Shown: one piece after another, positions 1 to 11,822 of the stretch | Layout: each line of letters begins with the position of its first letter | Numbering within the stretch: position 1 is the stretch's first letter | Notes under the pieces: generated by a model | The model's database searches: none | The model's input: the letters and a program-made list of their open reading frames with translations, nothing else | What the model was told of the DNA's origin: nothing | Assembly (NCBI GenBank): GCA_016748015.1 | Contig: JAAOMT010000299.1 | Coordinates: 848,180 to 912,179, forward strand | Origin: Geosiphon pyriformis | Lineage: Eukaryota > Glomeromycota > Glomeromycetes > Archaeosporales > Geosiphonaceae | Length of the DNA: 64,000 bases | Direction of reading: 5' to 3' | Position numbers and translations under genes: made by a program

Positions 1-246
1 ATTGGCAATAATAGTTCACCAACTAATCCCCAGTTTATTAACTCAACAATCAGAATCTTGTCAATAAAATTTGAGCACTGAGTATACCCAAAACCCAAAT
101 TTACAACACTATTTAATTCTCTTGTAAATCTGAAAGACATTTCAACCAACCATTAGGAGTCCAACTGAACACAATCACTTATTAGCAACATATCTCCAGC
201 CACTGTTACTAATGATGAATCACTAGCAGCAATTTTCTTATTCGAA

Positions 247-600
247 CTCAAGGAACTGTCATCCACACTATTGTTCAGTGAAGCTGTGCTTGAAGTGAAA
301 CCCATTACTGTTATGTACACCAATGCTAAAGTCGATGGTCAGGCCATAAAACTAATCCTAGATAGTGGTTCAGCAAGCAGCATCATCACATGACAACTTA
401 TAAACCAATTAGGTTACTGAGTTGATTGTGCTATTAGTACCAGAATTATAACAGCTGATGAAGTGACCAAAACTCCAATTGACAAGATTAATGCCTTCCC
501 TATAGAAGTCAATAGCATTATTATATTAATCAAAATATTAGTTATGGAAGCCACTCAATATTAAGCACTTGTTAGTAATGATTGGCTGTTCAAAACAAAT
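247..600 (+). pseudogene. Aspartic protease remnant of element I
   Basis: In the frame that includes position 313, the translation reads MYTNAKVDGQAIKLILDSGS, with the retropepsin active-site triplet D-S-G at 361-369. A hydrophobic stretch and a QYxALVxNDWLFK-like segment follow. Retropepsins cut the Gag-Pol polyprotein into mature parts. In-frame stops (for example TAA where CAA is expected in the QYQAL segment, near 560) show that this copy is dead. The same QYQAL-codon stop occurs in element A, but B and E have Gln there. Confidence 0.8.
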
Positions 601-1017
601 ATGACATTTAACTAAACCACTTAGGAATTGCAACTCAGTCAGAATGGTTAATACACATATGTACCAGCTACATATGGCCACTTCAAGCCTATTATTATAC
701 CATTAGCACCTCTCATCAAGTTCAACAATGAAGAAGCAAAACCTACCTGAGAAGTCTATCAAATTTTCTGGACCAATAATAATTACAATAAACTACCCCC
801 AATACTATCTTAAGACAACAACAGAAAGGGAAAGTAAAAAGAAGAACTTATCAAAAATACTGACCAAACATGATGGATTAATGATAACAATACTGAACTG
901 ACACTAACTTGGAAATGGAAAGAGAATAACAAAGGAAAAGGAAAAAAGAAAGAAGAAGTCCCAATACCAACTACTACCACCACTTATATTCCATACACCT
1001 ATACTCTACCACAACCA

Positions 1018-1700
1018 TTTAACTATTGCCAACCAAAACTGATATACATTGATTATGGTAAGAAATTGTTGTCAATAGGTGTATGTTATAGTAACAATAA
1101 GAAATACTCTATAGCAACCAAATTTTACTATTACTTATGCATACTAGAACACTTTAAATGACCAAAACAACAAGAAAAATAGAACAACAAATCTTGTCTT
1201 GCTTGTAGAGAAATCCTATTGGATGAAGAAATGTGGAATGACGTTCTTGAACAGAGAGGAATCTGTGATGAATTGTGCCAATACATGATTTTAATCAGTG
1301 ATTGGGTAAGAAAAAAAACTTCCATAAAAGCTGTCTGGAGAAGAGCAGTAAAACATCTGGATAATTGTTCACATGACAATGATGAAATCTGGTGAATAGT
1401 GCTCACCAAAATTGAAGAAACATCACCAGAAGAAATAAGAATAATCAAAAATAATCTACCAGAATCTATAGAACTCAACTGGGACCCAAACCCAAATATT
1501 ATTCTAGAGCCTATAAACCCAGAACAATTCCACAAGCACTACCAAGAATTAGCACCCACTTGGGAAAAACAAGAACAATGCTTGGAAGAAATCAACACCT
1601 GATTATGTAACCACTATTTAATCTTATATGACTTTCAATATTGTAATGAGTATGACCTCATTTACAATTCACCATCATGCATGATCTACATGATTCCAGA
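1018..1700 (+). pseudogene. Cys-rich module of element I
   Basis: This is the counterpart of the Cys-rich region at 17960-18690 in element A. Several metal-binding cysteines are replaced by Tyr here (C to Y is TGT to TAT), as in the stretch FYYYLCILEHF. The later SCLACREIL segment (CxxC) and QYCNEYDLIYN segment are recognisable. The open stretch 1399-1602 covers the linker between the two Cys clusters. I do not recognise the domain. Its place between protease and dUTPase is the same in families 1 and 2. Confidence 0.6.
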
Positions 1701-1884
1701 GGAAAATGAACCAATCAGCAACTGTGTATTGGAATTGGAATCAACTTTCAATTCCAATTCAAATTCTAACAATGATGATAACAAAAACAATGATTCTGGC
1801 TTTATGTAAATTGGCAATGACAACAATGACAATTTAAATTCAGATTTAAACCCCAAACAATATATTGTGCTCTCTGATCTTACC

Positions 1885-2384
1885 AAAAAACAGATCCTGA
1901 AATGGTTCAACTAGCATTTAGGAATAGTTTAGCGAAAAAAAAAATCAACATTAGAGGAGGAATAATTGATACAGGATATGTAAGAAATATTATTGCAATG
2001 CTACAAAATGACTCAGAAAAGACCTATGTTATAGAGCCAAATGAAAAGATAGCCCAGACAATATTCTTGTCTCTGGTTAAAATAGCTCAATTAGTATTAA
2101 TGAGAAACAAAGAAAAATTAGGGATTACAGCTAGAGAGATACAGGATTTTGAATCCATGAATAGAATAGATGTACCAGTTAATATGGCAGAAAAAGAAAT
2201 TGTTGACAAGGAAGAAATTATCTCCACCCATTAATCAATCTCTTATTTCATTATATGACCAATACATAGTAACCATAAAGAGAAAAATAAAAAATCAGGT
2301 TTAAATTTTTGAGACAGAAGCAATTCTTTATAAATTAAGAGAAATTGGACTAGTTAATCTACACATACTAGCCAAGAACCACAG
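1885..2384 (+). pseudogene. dUTPase-like domain remnant of element I, N-terminus deleted
   Basis: From 1902 the translation keeps dUTPase motif 3 as RGGIIDTGYVRNIIAMLQND, with the catalytic-type Asp of GIID, and a motif-4-like EKIAQTIF. The motif-5 region is degraded to ETQ/GFG-like remnants (REIQDFES). Compared with element A, about 130 bases are missing just before 1902, which removes motif 1 (FDLRYLGKE) and the segment to motif 2. Trimeric dUTPases hydrolyse dUTP to dUMP and need all five motifs, so this copy cannot be active. The region beyond 2234 leads towards reverse transcriptase and is cut by the solo LTR at 2395. Confidence 0.72.
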
Positions 2385-2394
2385 TGTTACTCAT

Positions 2395-3265
2395 AGAAAT
2401 ATAAGAAATATATTAGCATGATTATTAGCCAATCAGAAGTAGGCGTAGTAAATGTGGAATTCCAGGATTCCTTTCAGGAATTACAGGATTCCAGAAATTT
2501 CAGGATTCCCTGATGAGGAATTGCAGGATTTCAGAATTCCAGGATTCCTCTCATTAGGAATTGCAAGATTCCAGGAATCTCAGAATTCCTATCGTGAAGA
2601 ATTGAGGAATTGAAGAATCTCAATTATGTATATATAAGAATAATATTAGAAGCAGAAAAGACAGACCTCTCAGTTTAGATTTGATCTAAGCAACCTTCCA
2701 GTTCCCAATTATCAAATAAATAATTATTTTATACCTCAATCCACTCTCTACTATCAACACTTTATGTTGATAGTAATTGATACTTAACCATACTGGAACA
2801 ATAGCTCTTGATCACAGCTATTGATGGGATACTAACTTACCAAATCGCCTTGGCTTATTTTCTTTATTTCATTTTCTTTTCTTTCTTTCTTTTTTTTTCT
2901 TTCTTCATGTTGTTTTGTTGTTGTATACTAATTGATTAAAATATTAAGTGCTGAGTTATTGACGTCAAGGATAGCCTGATAAAAGACCCAAAAATAAGGA
3001 TAGGATTTTATATATTATCAGATAGCTTATCAGAAGGGCACAACTGCCAGACTAAATCCAGCCACCATGCTGAGAAAGAAATTGGGAAAACTTTTGGAAA
3101 GATACATCTACTATCGACACTATTGAATCTCTGTTCATTATACAAAAGACTCCATCAAAATCTTTAGATACAACACTTTCAGAATATCATTGATGGAAAT
3201 AGCTTTTGAGTACCAAGTTACAGATTTGTTATTTGACTTGAGACTCCAAATAAACATCTGTAACA
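2395..3265 (+). repeat. Solo LTR of family 1 inside element I
   Basis: The 871-bp unit starts TGTTACTCATAG, ends CATCTGTAACA and has no internal coding region. The flanking 4-mers ACAG (2391-2394) and ACAA (3266-3269) are a TSD with one transition. Removing the LTR restores the element I linker that matches element A around 19480-19500. A TATA-like box lies at 2631-2637 and a C/T-rich stretch at about 2860-2910. The U3 part carries repeats of GGAATTCCAGGATTCC type (2457-2612). Confidence 0.9.
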
Positions 3266-4437
3266 ACAATCACATCAAAATTTCCATTTACAACAACATG
3301 GGAGATATTATCAAGATATCTAAAAAAACTACCATTGGATATCTAACCACTGACATTAAAGACCAACTGCCAAACACCATTCTAGATTTTCTATAATTGT
3401 ATGGATATGTGAACATTACATCTCAAACAATATAAGAATGAGAAGAATGTTATTTGCTCCAACCAAAACAATTGGAACAGATGAACTTGAGAAATCTAAA
3501 CCCACTACAACATATGCAGCTCAAGATGTTACTCAACAACTTCAATAACATCTTTGCCAGTAAAAATGAATTTAGCAGAACTGACATTATCCAACATCAG
3601 ATAAAAATTAGAGATACAATACCAATCAAACAAAAAGCATACTGAGTACCACCAGCCAGTCATGAGATTATTTGTCAAAAAATCAATTGGATGCTTGACA
3701 ATGAGCTAATTCAGTCATCAATGAGTCTATGATTATTACCAGTAGTATTAGTCCATAAGAAAAATGAGAAAATCTGCTTTTGTGTGGATTACCAAAAACT
3801 GAATGAAGTAACAAAAGGAGATAGCTACCCAACTCCAAAGATCCAAGAGCTGTTTGATACTTTTGGAAGAAAGAAATAGTTCTCAACTTTAGACTTAAAC
3901 AGTTGTTATTGGCAAGTAGCCATGAAACCAGAGGATAAAAAGAAAATGGCTTTTATGACTCAAGAAAAAAATTTCGAATTTGAGATAATACTATTTGGCT
4001 TGATAAATGCTCCAGTCACATTTCAATGGCTTATGCAAATTGTCTATACTGAACTGCTATAAAAATCAGTAATTATATATCTAGATAACACCAATGTGTT
4101 TTTCAAAACATTTGATGATCACTTACACCATTTTTAACAAGTATTTAAGAGACTAAAAAGAGCAGAATTAAAATTAAATGCAACCAAGTGTTTTTTTGGA
4201 AAAACTGAACTCAAGTTTTTGGGACATGTTGTGAGTAAAAATGATATCAAAACGGATTCAGATAAAATTGAGATTGTTAAAAACTTTCCAATACCAAATA
4301 ATCTCACAGAATTAAGAGCATTCTTGGAATTTGCTGGATACTACCACCACTTTATCAAAGACTTTTCCAAAATAGCTCAACTATTACACCAACTTCAAAC
4401 AAAAACACCAAATATAAATAGACAAAAACTCAGCAAG
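3266..4437 (+). pseudogene. Reverse transcriptase region of element I
   Basis: The frame including 3454 gives a gypsy-type RT: the pre-RT helix region (LEQMNLRNLNPLQHMQL), PPASHEII, FCVDYQKLN, FSTLDLNSCYWQVAM, the fingers/palm region and an RT/connection segment from 4219. The catalytic motif at 4078-4089 reads YLDN, not YLDD. Stops (such as TAG after GRKK, near 3877, where element B has TGG) break the frame repeatedly. RT copies element RNA into DNA in the particle. The YLDN form is shared with A, B and H. Confidence 0.88.
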
Positions 4438-4880
4438 AAGCTTTTAATACATTAAGAAGAAAGCTTATTCAAGCTCCAGGACTGATCTATCTGGATTAGA
4501 ACAAGCCATTCATAATTACAACTGATACATCAGGTCAAGCATTAGGAGCTGTATTATCTCAAAAAAGACTGGATAAATGAGAATATCCAATAGCTTATGC
4601 CAGTAGAAGCTTAAGTCCAGCTGAAAAAAATTATAGAACTCCAGTACTAAAACACTTAGCAATCTATTGGGCTGTCATCAAATAGAAAAAATACTTGAAT
4701 CAAAAGTTTGATGTGTATACTGATCACAAAGAATTGACTTTAATTCAAAAACAAAAATTTGAAGACAATCATTATATCAAATGAAAAATAGAACTTTCAC
4801 TATTTAATTATATAGTACATTACAAAAAAAGAAAAAAAAAACAGAAATGCTGACAGCCTGTTGCAAATAAGACAAATCTA
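4438..4880 (+). pseudogene. RNase H region of element I
   Basis: The translation resembles gypsy RNase H: IITTDTSGQALGAVL (first catalytic Asp region), YPIAYASRSLSPAEKNY, LKHLAIYWAVIK, then DVYTDHKELTLIQKQ. A frameshift near 4430 moves it out of the RT frame. The stop after AVIK (TAG) is at the same codon in elements A and B. RNase H would remove the RNA strand during reverse transcription. Confidence 0.78.
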
Positions 4881-5124
4881 AAAACATTTCAAACCAAAAA
4901 TATAACAAAAGATGAATATACAAAAATACCAACAACTCCAATATTATATAAATACCCAATTGTTCAAGAAGAAATTATCTCAAAAAGAACAAAATAACCT
5001 AAAACAACAATCAAAATATTTTATTAACCATCAAAATATACTTTACCAAAAGAACAAAAAAATCCAGATCAATTAACCAGAGTAATTACAAAACCAAAAA
5101 AAGAGACAATATTGTTTAATATAC

Positions 5125-6200
5125 ATTCAAATCCAACAGCAGAACATTTTTATAAAGAAGCAACCATAAAAAGAACCAGGAAAAGATACTATTGGCTATT
5201 AATGTATCCAAACATCATCTAATATGTTCAAAATTGTGATGTTTGTTAAAAAAGAAAAAGAACAAAACCAAGTGAACCATTAAGACCAATCAAAGTGGGA
5301 CAACTATTTGATTGCATTGAAATTAACTTAATCGAACTATTAACAATAACCAGCAGAGGCAACAGATATATTGTAGTAGCCATGGATTATCTCACTAAAT
5401 AGCCAGAAGCAAAAGCCATTTAAAAAGCAGATGCAAAATCCATTGACAAATTTGTTCATCAAAATTTAATCTGCTGATATGGATGTTCAAAAAAACTATT
5501 ATCAGATCAAAGAACTCACTTTGTGAATAGAACATTAGCAGAATTAAGTCAAAAATTTGGAATAAAAAGACCATTATTATTATCATACTATCTACAAACA
5601 AATGGGTTAGTTGAAAGGTTCAACAGAATACTGTATAAAGCAATAGCCAAAATCAGCCAAAAAAACCAGAATGAATGAGATTTGTTTATACCATCAATAT
5701 TATTTGCTTATCAGACAATGAAACAAGACACTACACAAGCAATATTATTTGAATTAGTATACAATAGAACAGCAACATTACTAGTTGAGATAGAAGTCAA
5801 AACATATCTAACAGAACCAATAACAAAAAAGAATTTTCAAAGAACATTGTTGAAAAGAACATATGACTTAATAGAGACACTAGAAAACAAATAGTGAAAA
5901 GCAGCTGATAACATCCAAAAGTCACAAAAAAAAAGACATGATAACCAACTACCAGATAAACCAATTGAATTCAAGATTGGAAACAAAGTACTCTTACATT
6001 GTACTAAAATGGAAAAACAATGGAGTAGAAAATTTGACCCCAAATGAGATAGACTATTTTACATAGAAGAAATTTTTGGAAATAAAGCTTATAAATTAAA
6101 GTTGAACAACAAAATTTTAACCAAAGCAGCACATGGTGATCAACTAAAACAATATTACCATATAGTGTTACCATCCACCAATATTTCACAATTAGGAGTA
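5125..6200 (+). pseudogene. Integrase region of element I with GPY/F-like end
   Basis: The order is zinc-binding HHCC remnant (HFYKEAT...CDVC around 5145-5250), catalytic core, then a C-terminal GPY/F-like segment (FYIEEIFGNKAYKLK near 6057-6105). In the core the first Asp is lost (INLIE instead of IDLVGP). The second motif LLSDQRTHFVN and the Glu motif NGLVERFN remain. Many Gln, Trp and Arg positions are stops. Integrase joins the cDNA to the target and makes the short TSD, which is 4 bp in this window. Confidence 0.85.
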
Positions 6201-6259
6201 CAAAGAATACTAGTTTAACCAAATGAGATTCTATAAGATTTGGAACCAATTATAATCAT

Positions 6260-6930
6260 TGAATTAAACACATTAAATTAAACAACCAAAAAAGTATAAA
6301 AAAACACGGTATATGTGACAAAGGCAATAAAAAGAAAATGGAAATTATTAACAACATATACACACTGGCACAACAACTCTTCCAACTAATTCAACAACAG
6401 AATATGAAAATTATTATCAACCAACAAACCATTTAATACTGAGATACCAGAAAAATATGCCAATACAAAGTACAGAAGAAACCAGAAAGCACTATTAACA
6501 AAATAATTCTAAAAGTAAAATTGACAATAGAAGAGCCAACAAATGTCATTCCATATGATACAACAATTTCCAAAAAACTTTTGTTATTTCCATTTGGGAC
6601 AACATCTAAATATTCACAACTTATATACAGATAAGACAAAGCAATTATTTGATTCAAAGATATTACAACAACTTGAACAATTTGTGGAAAAGAACAATCT
6701 AACCACACAAGCACAAGCCATCTATTAATTACAACTTGGATTTCAAGACTGACCCAAAATCTTACTCAATCCAGCAATAGACTCCATTATTATTAACCAA
6801 ATAAGAAAAATAACCAATACCCAATTTGAAAAATTACAGAACAAGATAACACAAGTAATTCTTGAAAAAAAAGTTTAAAAAATACTCAAAGATAGAGAAT
6901 TTGAATTAGAAGATCTCAATAGAGCTTAAT
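6260..6930 (+). pseudogene. C-terminal tail of family 1 Pol, element I copy
   Basis: After the GPY/F-like segment about 220 further codons run to the purine tract. The best-kept part is the open stretch 6543-6728, which includes PKNFCYFHLGQHLNIHNLY and ends near TTQAQAIY. The same tail is visible in A (22480-23200), B (12745-13370) and H. I see no chromodomain, membrane segment or known motif, and its function is unknown. Confidence 0.6.
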
Positions 6931-6948
6931 ATAAAAAGGAGGGAATAA
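6931..6948 (+). other. Polypurine tract of element I
   Basis: The run AAAAAGGAGGGAATAA directly precedes the 3' LTR start TGTTAC, which is the expected position of the plus-strand primer for retrotransposon DNA synthesis. Equivalent tracts precede the 3' LTRs of A and B. Confidence 0.85.
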
Positions 6949-7792
6949 TGTTACTTATGAAATATAAGAAGTATATTAGTATATAAATTAGCCAATTAAA
7001 AATAGCTGTAGTAGATGTGGAATTCCAGGATTCCCCTCAAGAGAAATCACAAGATTCTAGAAATTTCAAGATTCTTATATAAGGAATCATAAGATTCCAG
7101 AATTTCAGAATTCCTCTTAAAAAAAATTGTAAGATTCCAGAAATTCCAAGATTTCTGGTGTAAAGAATTAAGAAATTGAGAAATCTTAATTATGTATATA
7201 TAGTGACAGTATTAAAAGTAGAAAAAACAGATCTTTTAGTTTAGATTTTATTTAAGCAACTTTCCACATCACAAATATCAAATAAATAATTATTCACTAT
7301 TTCAAATCTACTTCTCATTATCAACTTTTTATGTTGATAATAATTAATACTTAACCACACTAGAACAATAGCTCTTAATCACAATTATTAATAAGATACT
7401 AACATGCAAATTGCCTTGGCTTATGCTTTATTTTTTTTATTTTTTTGCTTTACTTTTTTTGTTTACTAACTTAATTAAAAAAATTCACATGCAGAGGTAC
7501 TGACATCAAAATTTAGCACTGGTAAAAGACCCAAGAATAAGAATAGACACTTGAAATTGAGAATATCTTACCAGAAGAATTACTGGCCATCATGCTAAGA
7601 AAGAAATTAACAAAACTGTGGTTTCAAAAAGCTACAAATAAACAATCAATTGAATCTTTGTTCATTGTACAAAGAACTCAACCAAAACCTTCAGATCTAT
7701 AACATTTTCAGAAACCAATATCATTATATCAATTAAGCACCAAGTTACAGGTTTGTTATTTGCTTTAAGACCTCAAATAATCATCTGTAACA
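6949..7792 (+). repeat. 3' LTR of element I
   Basis: The 844-bp LTR starts TGTTACTTATG after the purine tract and ends CATCTGTAACA. It contains repeats of the type ATTCCAGGATTCC (7018-7170) and a TATA-like box near 7194-7202. CCAT at 7793-7796 is the presumed right half of the TSD; the left half is outside the window. Confidence 0.88.
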
Positions 7793-7796
7793 CCAT

Positions 7797-7942
7797 TAAT
7801 TAAATTTCTGTTTATTATACAAAAAACTTAACCAAAACTTTTAGACTTCAAAATTTTTAGAAATTACCAATATTATTAGCTATTGAGTACCAAGTTATAA
7901 GTTTGTTATTTGTTTTAACATTTCAAATAATTACTTGTAATA
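7797..7942 (+). repeat. 3' part of the 5' LTR of element E
   Basis: The last 146 bases of a family 1 LTR end in TTGTAATA (a mutated TGTAACA) and are followed by the PBS. Element I interrupts the LTR at its left side. Confidence 0.75.
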
Positions 7943-7962
7943 TTTGGTGCTTCCTATCAGAT
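7943..7962 (+). other. Primer binding site of element E
   Basis: TTTGGTGCTTCCTATCAGAT directly follows the LTR. The TGG core would pair with the CCA end of a tRNA. I could not identify the tRNA. Counterparts in A, B, C and F share TGGTGC. Confidence 0.65.
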
Positions 7963-7989
7963 ATAATTTAACAGAGAACCAGCACCAAT

Positions 7990-10099
7990 ATCAACTGTTT
8001 AAAAAAGTAACAGACCAAGAAATTATAGAAAAAAATTATTTAGAATTTGTAAAATTCTTATTTCAATATTATTAAATTCACTTTGGACTAATAAGTAACT
8101 ATTGGCCAGCAGAATCAGCTTTCAATTCTACATTAATGAAAAAATTAATCCTACTTGGGAGACCAAAAAAATTCAGAAGCCACCCTCAACAATTTCTACA
8201 GTAAATTATTCCAAAGCATTACACTTTTACTAAATTATTTAGTTATATTACTAATTACAGAAATAAACAGAGAAATTGAAAAATACATCTAATAAAGATT
8301 TTTTATTATCTTTGTAAACAAAAAAAAATTACAAACACCAACAGAAACATCAAAAAAAATACAACCACTTATTTGGAAGAAACCAAGAGTTATTTTATTT
8401 ATTTATTTATTATATTACTATATATTAGAAAGTACTATATACATACTATTAGAATTTGCAATAACATTAACTATAAAAATACTATTATTCTAAGTTCTTC
8501 TAAAATAATCAAAAAAAAGCCAAATTATTAGAGATTTATGGTGATTACTTTGAAAGATTTAAATTGTAATCAACAATACCATTAGAACTTTGATTACTAC
8601 CATTTCAACCAAATTTTGGATTTACTAGTTATTAAAAAGACACCAAATTAGAAAAAAAAAAAAACAGCAATTAGAAAAATAATAATTAAAATCTAATCTC
8701 AAATAACCTAAAAATACAAACTCCAAAAACTCACACAATTCAAACTTCACTTTTATTATTCAACAAAACTTACCTTTAATAATCATGATTAATTTACCAG
8801 TTGTATTAATTGCTGCACTACAATAATAGTCTTAACAACAACTTTAATAACAATCACAACAACCACAACTTGCATCAATAGCATACACATTCATTATTAA
8901 ACTCAAAAAATTTATTAGTAAAAAGGACAATGTCTAAGCATAGTTAAATAATATAGCCAAAGCAATTACAGTCAATAACTGAAACAATATTAGAGCTCTT
9001 TAAACTATTTTCTATTTCTTACAAAATACTGCCAACTCGTAATATTAGAATTTAGTCAACAAGTCACAAATTTTTAACACATTTAAAACCATGTTTCTAC
9101 AATATTTCAGCAATCACAACAGCATTAATTATCTGTTAACTAGTTTTATTATCATTAAACAGAATAACACAAAAGCAGTCACTACTTACTTGGAACACTT
9201 TCACAAGAATTTGCATCAAATTTAGACTATTCAAGCTGATTACTTTACAACAGCACAGATTTTAAATCAGTTTATTTGTAAATTATGTGGTAGCTTGTTA
9301 TAATGAGTATGTTCCATATACTCAAATACTTTCTAAAACACAGTCACATATGCCAAAAATTTTAAATTAGCCAAACTCAAAGCCAACTATATCCAAGCCA
9401 TAAATCTAGTAATAAACAAATTATCTGAATTAGATTTTAAGTTAAAACAATTTAGTAACTCTATTAACCAGAAAATCAAAAAATCTTTAATTAACAATTA
9501 AACAATCTATTAACCTCTTTAATGTTGTAATAATCTAAAAAACTTCAATTATTTTCAAAATCAATTACATTTATTATTCTTATCAGCCAATTAATTATGA
9601 CAGCAAAAGATGCATATTTGCCACTATTGTAGTAAATAAAAACACTTAAAATTAAACTGTCACTCAAAATTAAATAATTAACAATTGAAAAATCAATCTA
9701 AAAACACCAATTGTTAGTTCCAAACTCCAAATTATATCCAAAATTAGAAACAATACCAATCCTATTATGTATCAATGATGCAATAACCAATATATATATC
9801 TTCTGTTTATCAAACTTCAGCTTTAGTAATCTATTAACCACAGCCACAAGTAATTTATCAATCCCAACAAATTTAAATACCACATTAAATTACTGTATTA
9901 ATACCAATTAGAAATTTTAGACTGAAAATTATTTATATCCAGCAGAATTAAAAATTGGCAATAATAATGTACCAACTAATTCTCAATTTTTTAAACCAGC
10001 TATCAAAATCACACCAGTGAAATTTGAGAAGTGAATATATTCAAAACCCAAATTTCCAGAACTATTTAAGTTATTTGGCTATAACAAAAAACAACTCAT
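7990..10099 (+). pseudogene. Gag and linker remnant of element E
   Basis: Strongly decayed Gag aligns by eye with element A from 14870 on. A nucleocapsid-type zinc knuckle lies at 9619-9660 and reads CHYCSK-stop-KHLKLNC, so the CX2CX4HX4C spacing is kept although one codon is a stop. The Pro/Gln-rich linker before protease follows. Gag forms the particle and binds RNA. The solo LTR D interrupts the sequence at 10100, and it resumes at 42625. Confidence 0.75.
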
Positions 10100-10263
10100 T
10101 GTTATTCATAAAAATTAAGAATATTATATTTAGAAAAATAGCCAATCAGAAATAGACATAGTAACAAAAGAATTCCAAAATTTCTCTAAAAGAATTGCAG
10201 GATTCCAAAATTCCAGAATTTCAAGATTTCTCTAAAGAAATTGCAGAATTCCAGGAATCTTAT
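10100..10263 (+). repeat. Left part of split solo LTR D
   Basis: The sequence starts TGTTATTCATAAAAATTAAG and includes GGAATTCC-type U3 repeats (10150-10260). It is cut at 10263 by element C and continues at 41886. The TSD in E is TCAT (10096-10099) against CTAT (42625-42628). The matching site in element G reads CCAT near 46513, so both copies fit C-to-T change from CCAT. Confidence 0.8.
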
Positions 10264-11209
10264 TGTTACTAGAGGTTTTTGGTCTTTTTTCTTGAATGTT
10301 GTTAATGTTAATTTGCTGTGAATTCACGTTTTTAAGAAGTAGTTGGACCTCCAGTAACTGAATTTATCTTCAAATTATCTCCTATAATTTGAACCACTGG
10401 GCTTATAAGTGGAATGGCCAATTTTTTACCAGTTACTTTATGTAGTTATGTTGTAGTAAATGTCAACTCTTTCCCAGGAATTGCTTGCCTGGAAGCTCAC
10501 TAAAAATGTGTAGTTACTTTGCTGTAAAAGTTAACTTTTCTACAAAAATCTTGTCTGTAGGCTACCCTAATAATTATAATAAATAAAATAAAATAAAATA
10601 AAAGAAATGTAAAAGAAATAGAATTATCAAGAGAGTCATTAACAGATTATTGAAATTGGTAGCTAATCAATTTCAAAACGTTAGTTGTGTTAAGAGAATT
10701 TTAAGTGCAATAATCAAAGGATTTGGGTTTCGAATATTTAATTTTTATTTAAAATATGTAAAAGATGATTTGTTTCAATTAAGATATCTAAAGTAGAATA
10801 CTATGATAAGATACTATAAGAAGATACATTTTCTTGAAAAAAAAAGCTCTTCTTTTATACAACTTGTTGTAGTACTAGTCTTTAAACTTGCAATTTTTTC
10901 TTTGCTACAATTTGGGTAAATTAAAGATATATTTCAGCAAACTGTAAGTTATTTCACTGAACTATTGATTACTTCGGCCAATTTTTATTAATTTTGGCGA
11001 ATTTTGACTATGTTAAATGGTTTAGGGTATTGTGTAATTTGATCATCTTAATTTCTATGGTACAAATCAGATTATTGATTGAGTAATAATATTTAATAAT
11101 TTGATTAAATAATAAGTGATATTCGAAATAATAATAATATATGCTAATTAATAATAGGAATTATGAGAGTAATTTCATGCTAATTAATAGCTAAATTCTA
11201 CTAGTAACA
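10264..11209 (-). repeat. 3' LTR of element C (family 2)
   Basis: The 946-bp LTR reads TGTTACTAGAGGTTTTTGG at its plus-strand left edge and ends TTCTACTAGTAACA. It matches 40917-41885 along its length. A low-complexity AAATA tract lies near 10580-10600. Terminal inverted bases are TGTTAC/GTAACA. Confidence 0.92.
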
Positions 11210-11822
11210 TAATCTTCTCCTCAAGACTGAGCTCTGTTAAAGTCCAAACACTATCTGTAATGTTAAGATAGTGGTTCAAAATAATTGAAATGATCTGCTC
11301 TGAAAATTGTTGAAATTTCAGTTTTGTGAGCTTTCCAATGTATTGAATTTTCATTGGATGAAGTATTGGGTTTTGTAGGACGTTTTCACAAGTGTTGAAT
11401 AAATCATAGAGTTTAAATGCTGCTCTAAGTTTATAGCGAATATTTGTTAGTCTAGTTGCTGTCTTGAATTTATTGTGAATTTGTTTTTGTATAGTCTCAG
11501 GAGTGATGTTGGTTGCTTTAAGTTCCAGTTTTCATTCATAAAGTGGTTTTTCAATATAAAAATATTTATATATAAGAATATGTTTATTGTTCTGTTCATT
11601 GAGAAATAATAAAAGTTTTTGTTGCATTGTGGCATTTAGTAGAATATCAATAGAGGCAGATAAAAGGTTTTTTTTTAATACTTGCTTCAAAAATTCTGGT
11701 AATTGATTTCCAGAATAACTTTTTGTTTTTCTTCTAGGAGTGATAATTCTGAGAATTATTTACTATTGGGACTGTGGTTTCTTTCTGAATATAATTAATT
11801 TGATTTTCATTAATTGTTATAG
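11210..11822 (-). pseudogene. C-terminal tail and polypurine tract of element C
   Basis: On the minus strand, the purine tract CTTGAGGAGAAGAT directly precedes the 3' LTR (about 11210-11226). Upstream lies the end of the Pol tail, with frameshifts. The open stretch 11447-11635 is one of its frames or a shadow. The tail follows integrase as in family 1, but I see little residue identity. Element B interrupts it at 11823. Confidence 0.65.

Larger units (their letters stand above)
1..7792 (+). mobile_element. Element I: decayed family 1 Ty3/gypsy retrotransposon, 5' end outside the window
   Basis: The stretch reads in plus-strand order as end of gag linker, protease, Cys-rich module, dUTPase remnant, reverse transcriptase, RNase H, integrase, C-terminal tail, purine-rich tract and 3' LTR. 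A solo LTR of the same family interrupts it at 2395-3265. After the 3' LTR comes CCAT and then the right-hand part of another family 1 LTR (7797-7942), so I infer that element I inserted into the 5' LTR of element E. All reading frames carry stops. The 5' LTR and most of gag lie to the left of the window. Confidence 0.88.
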
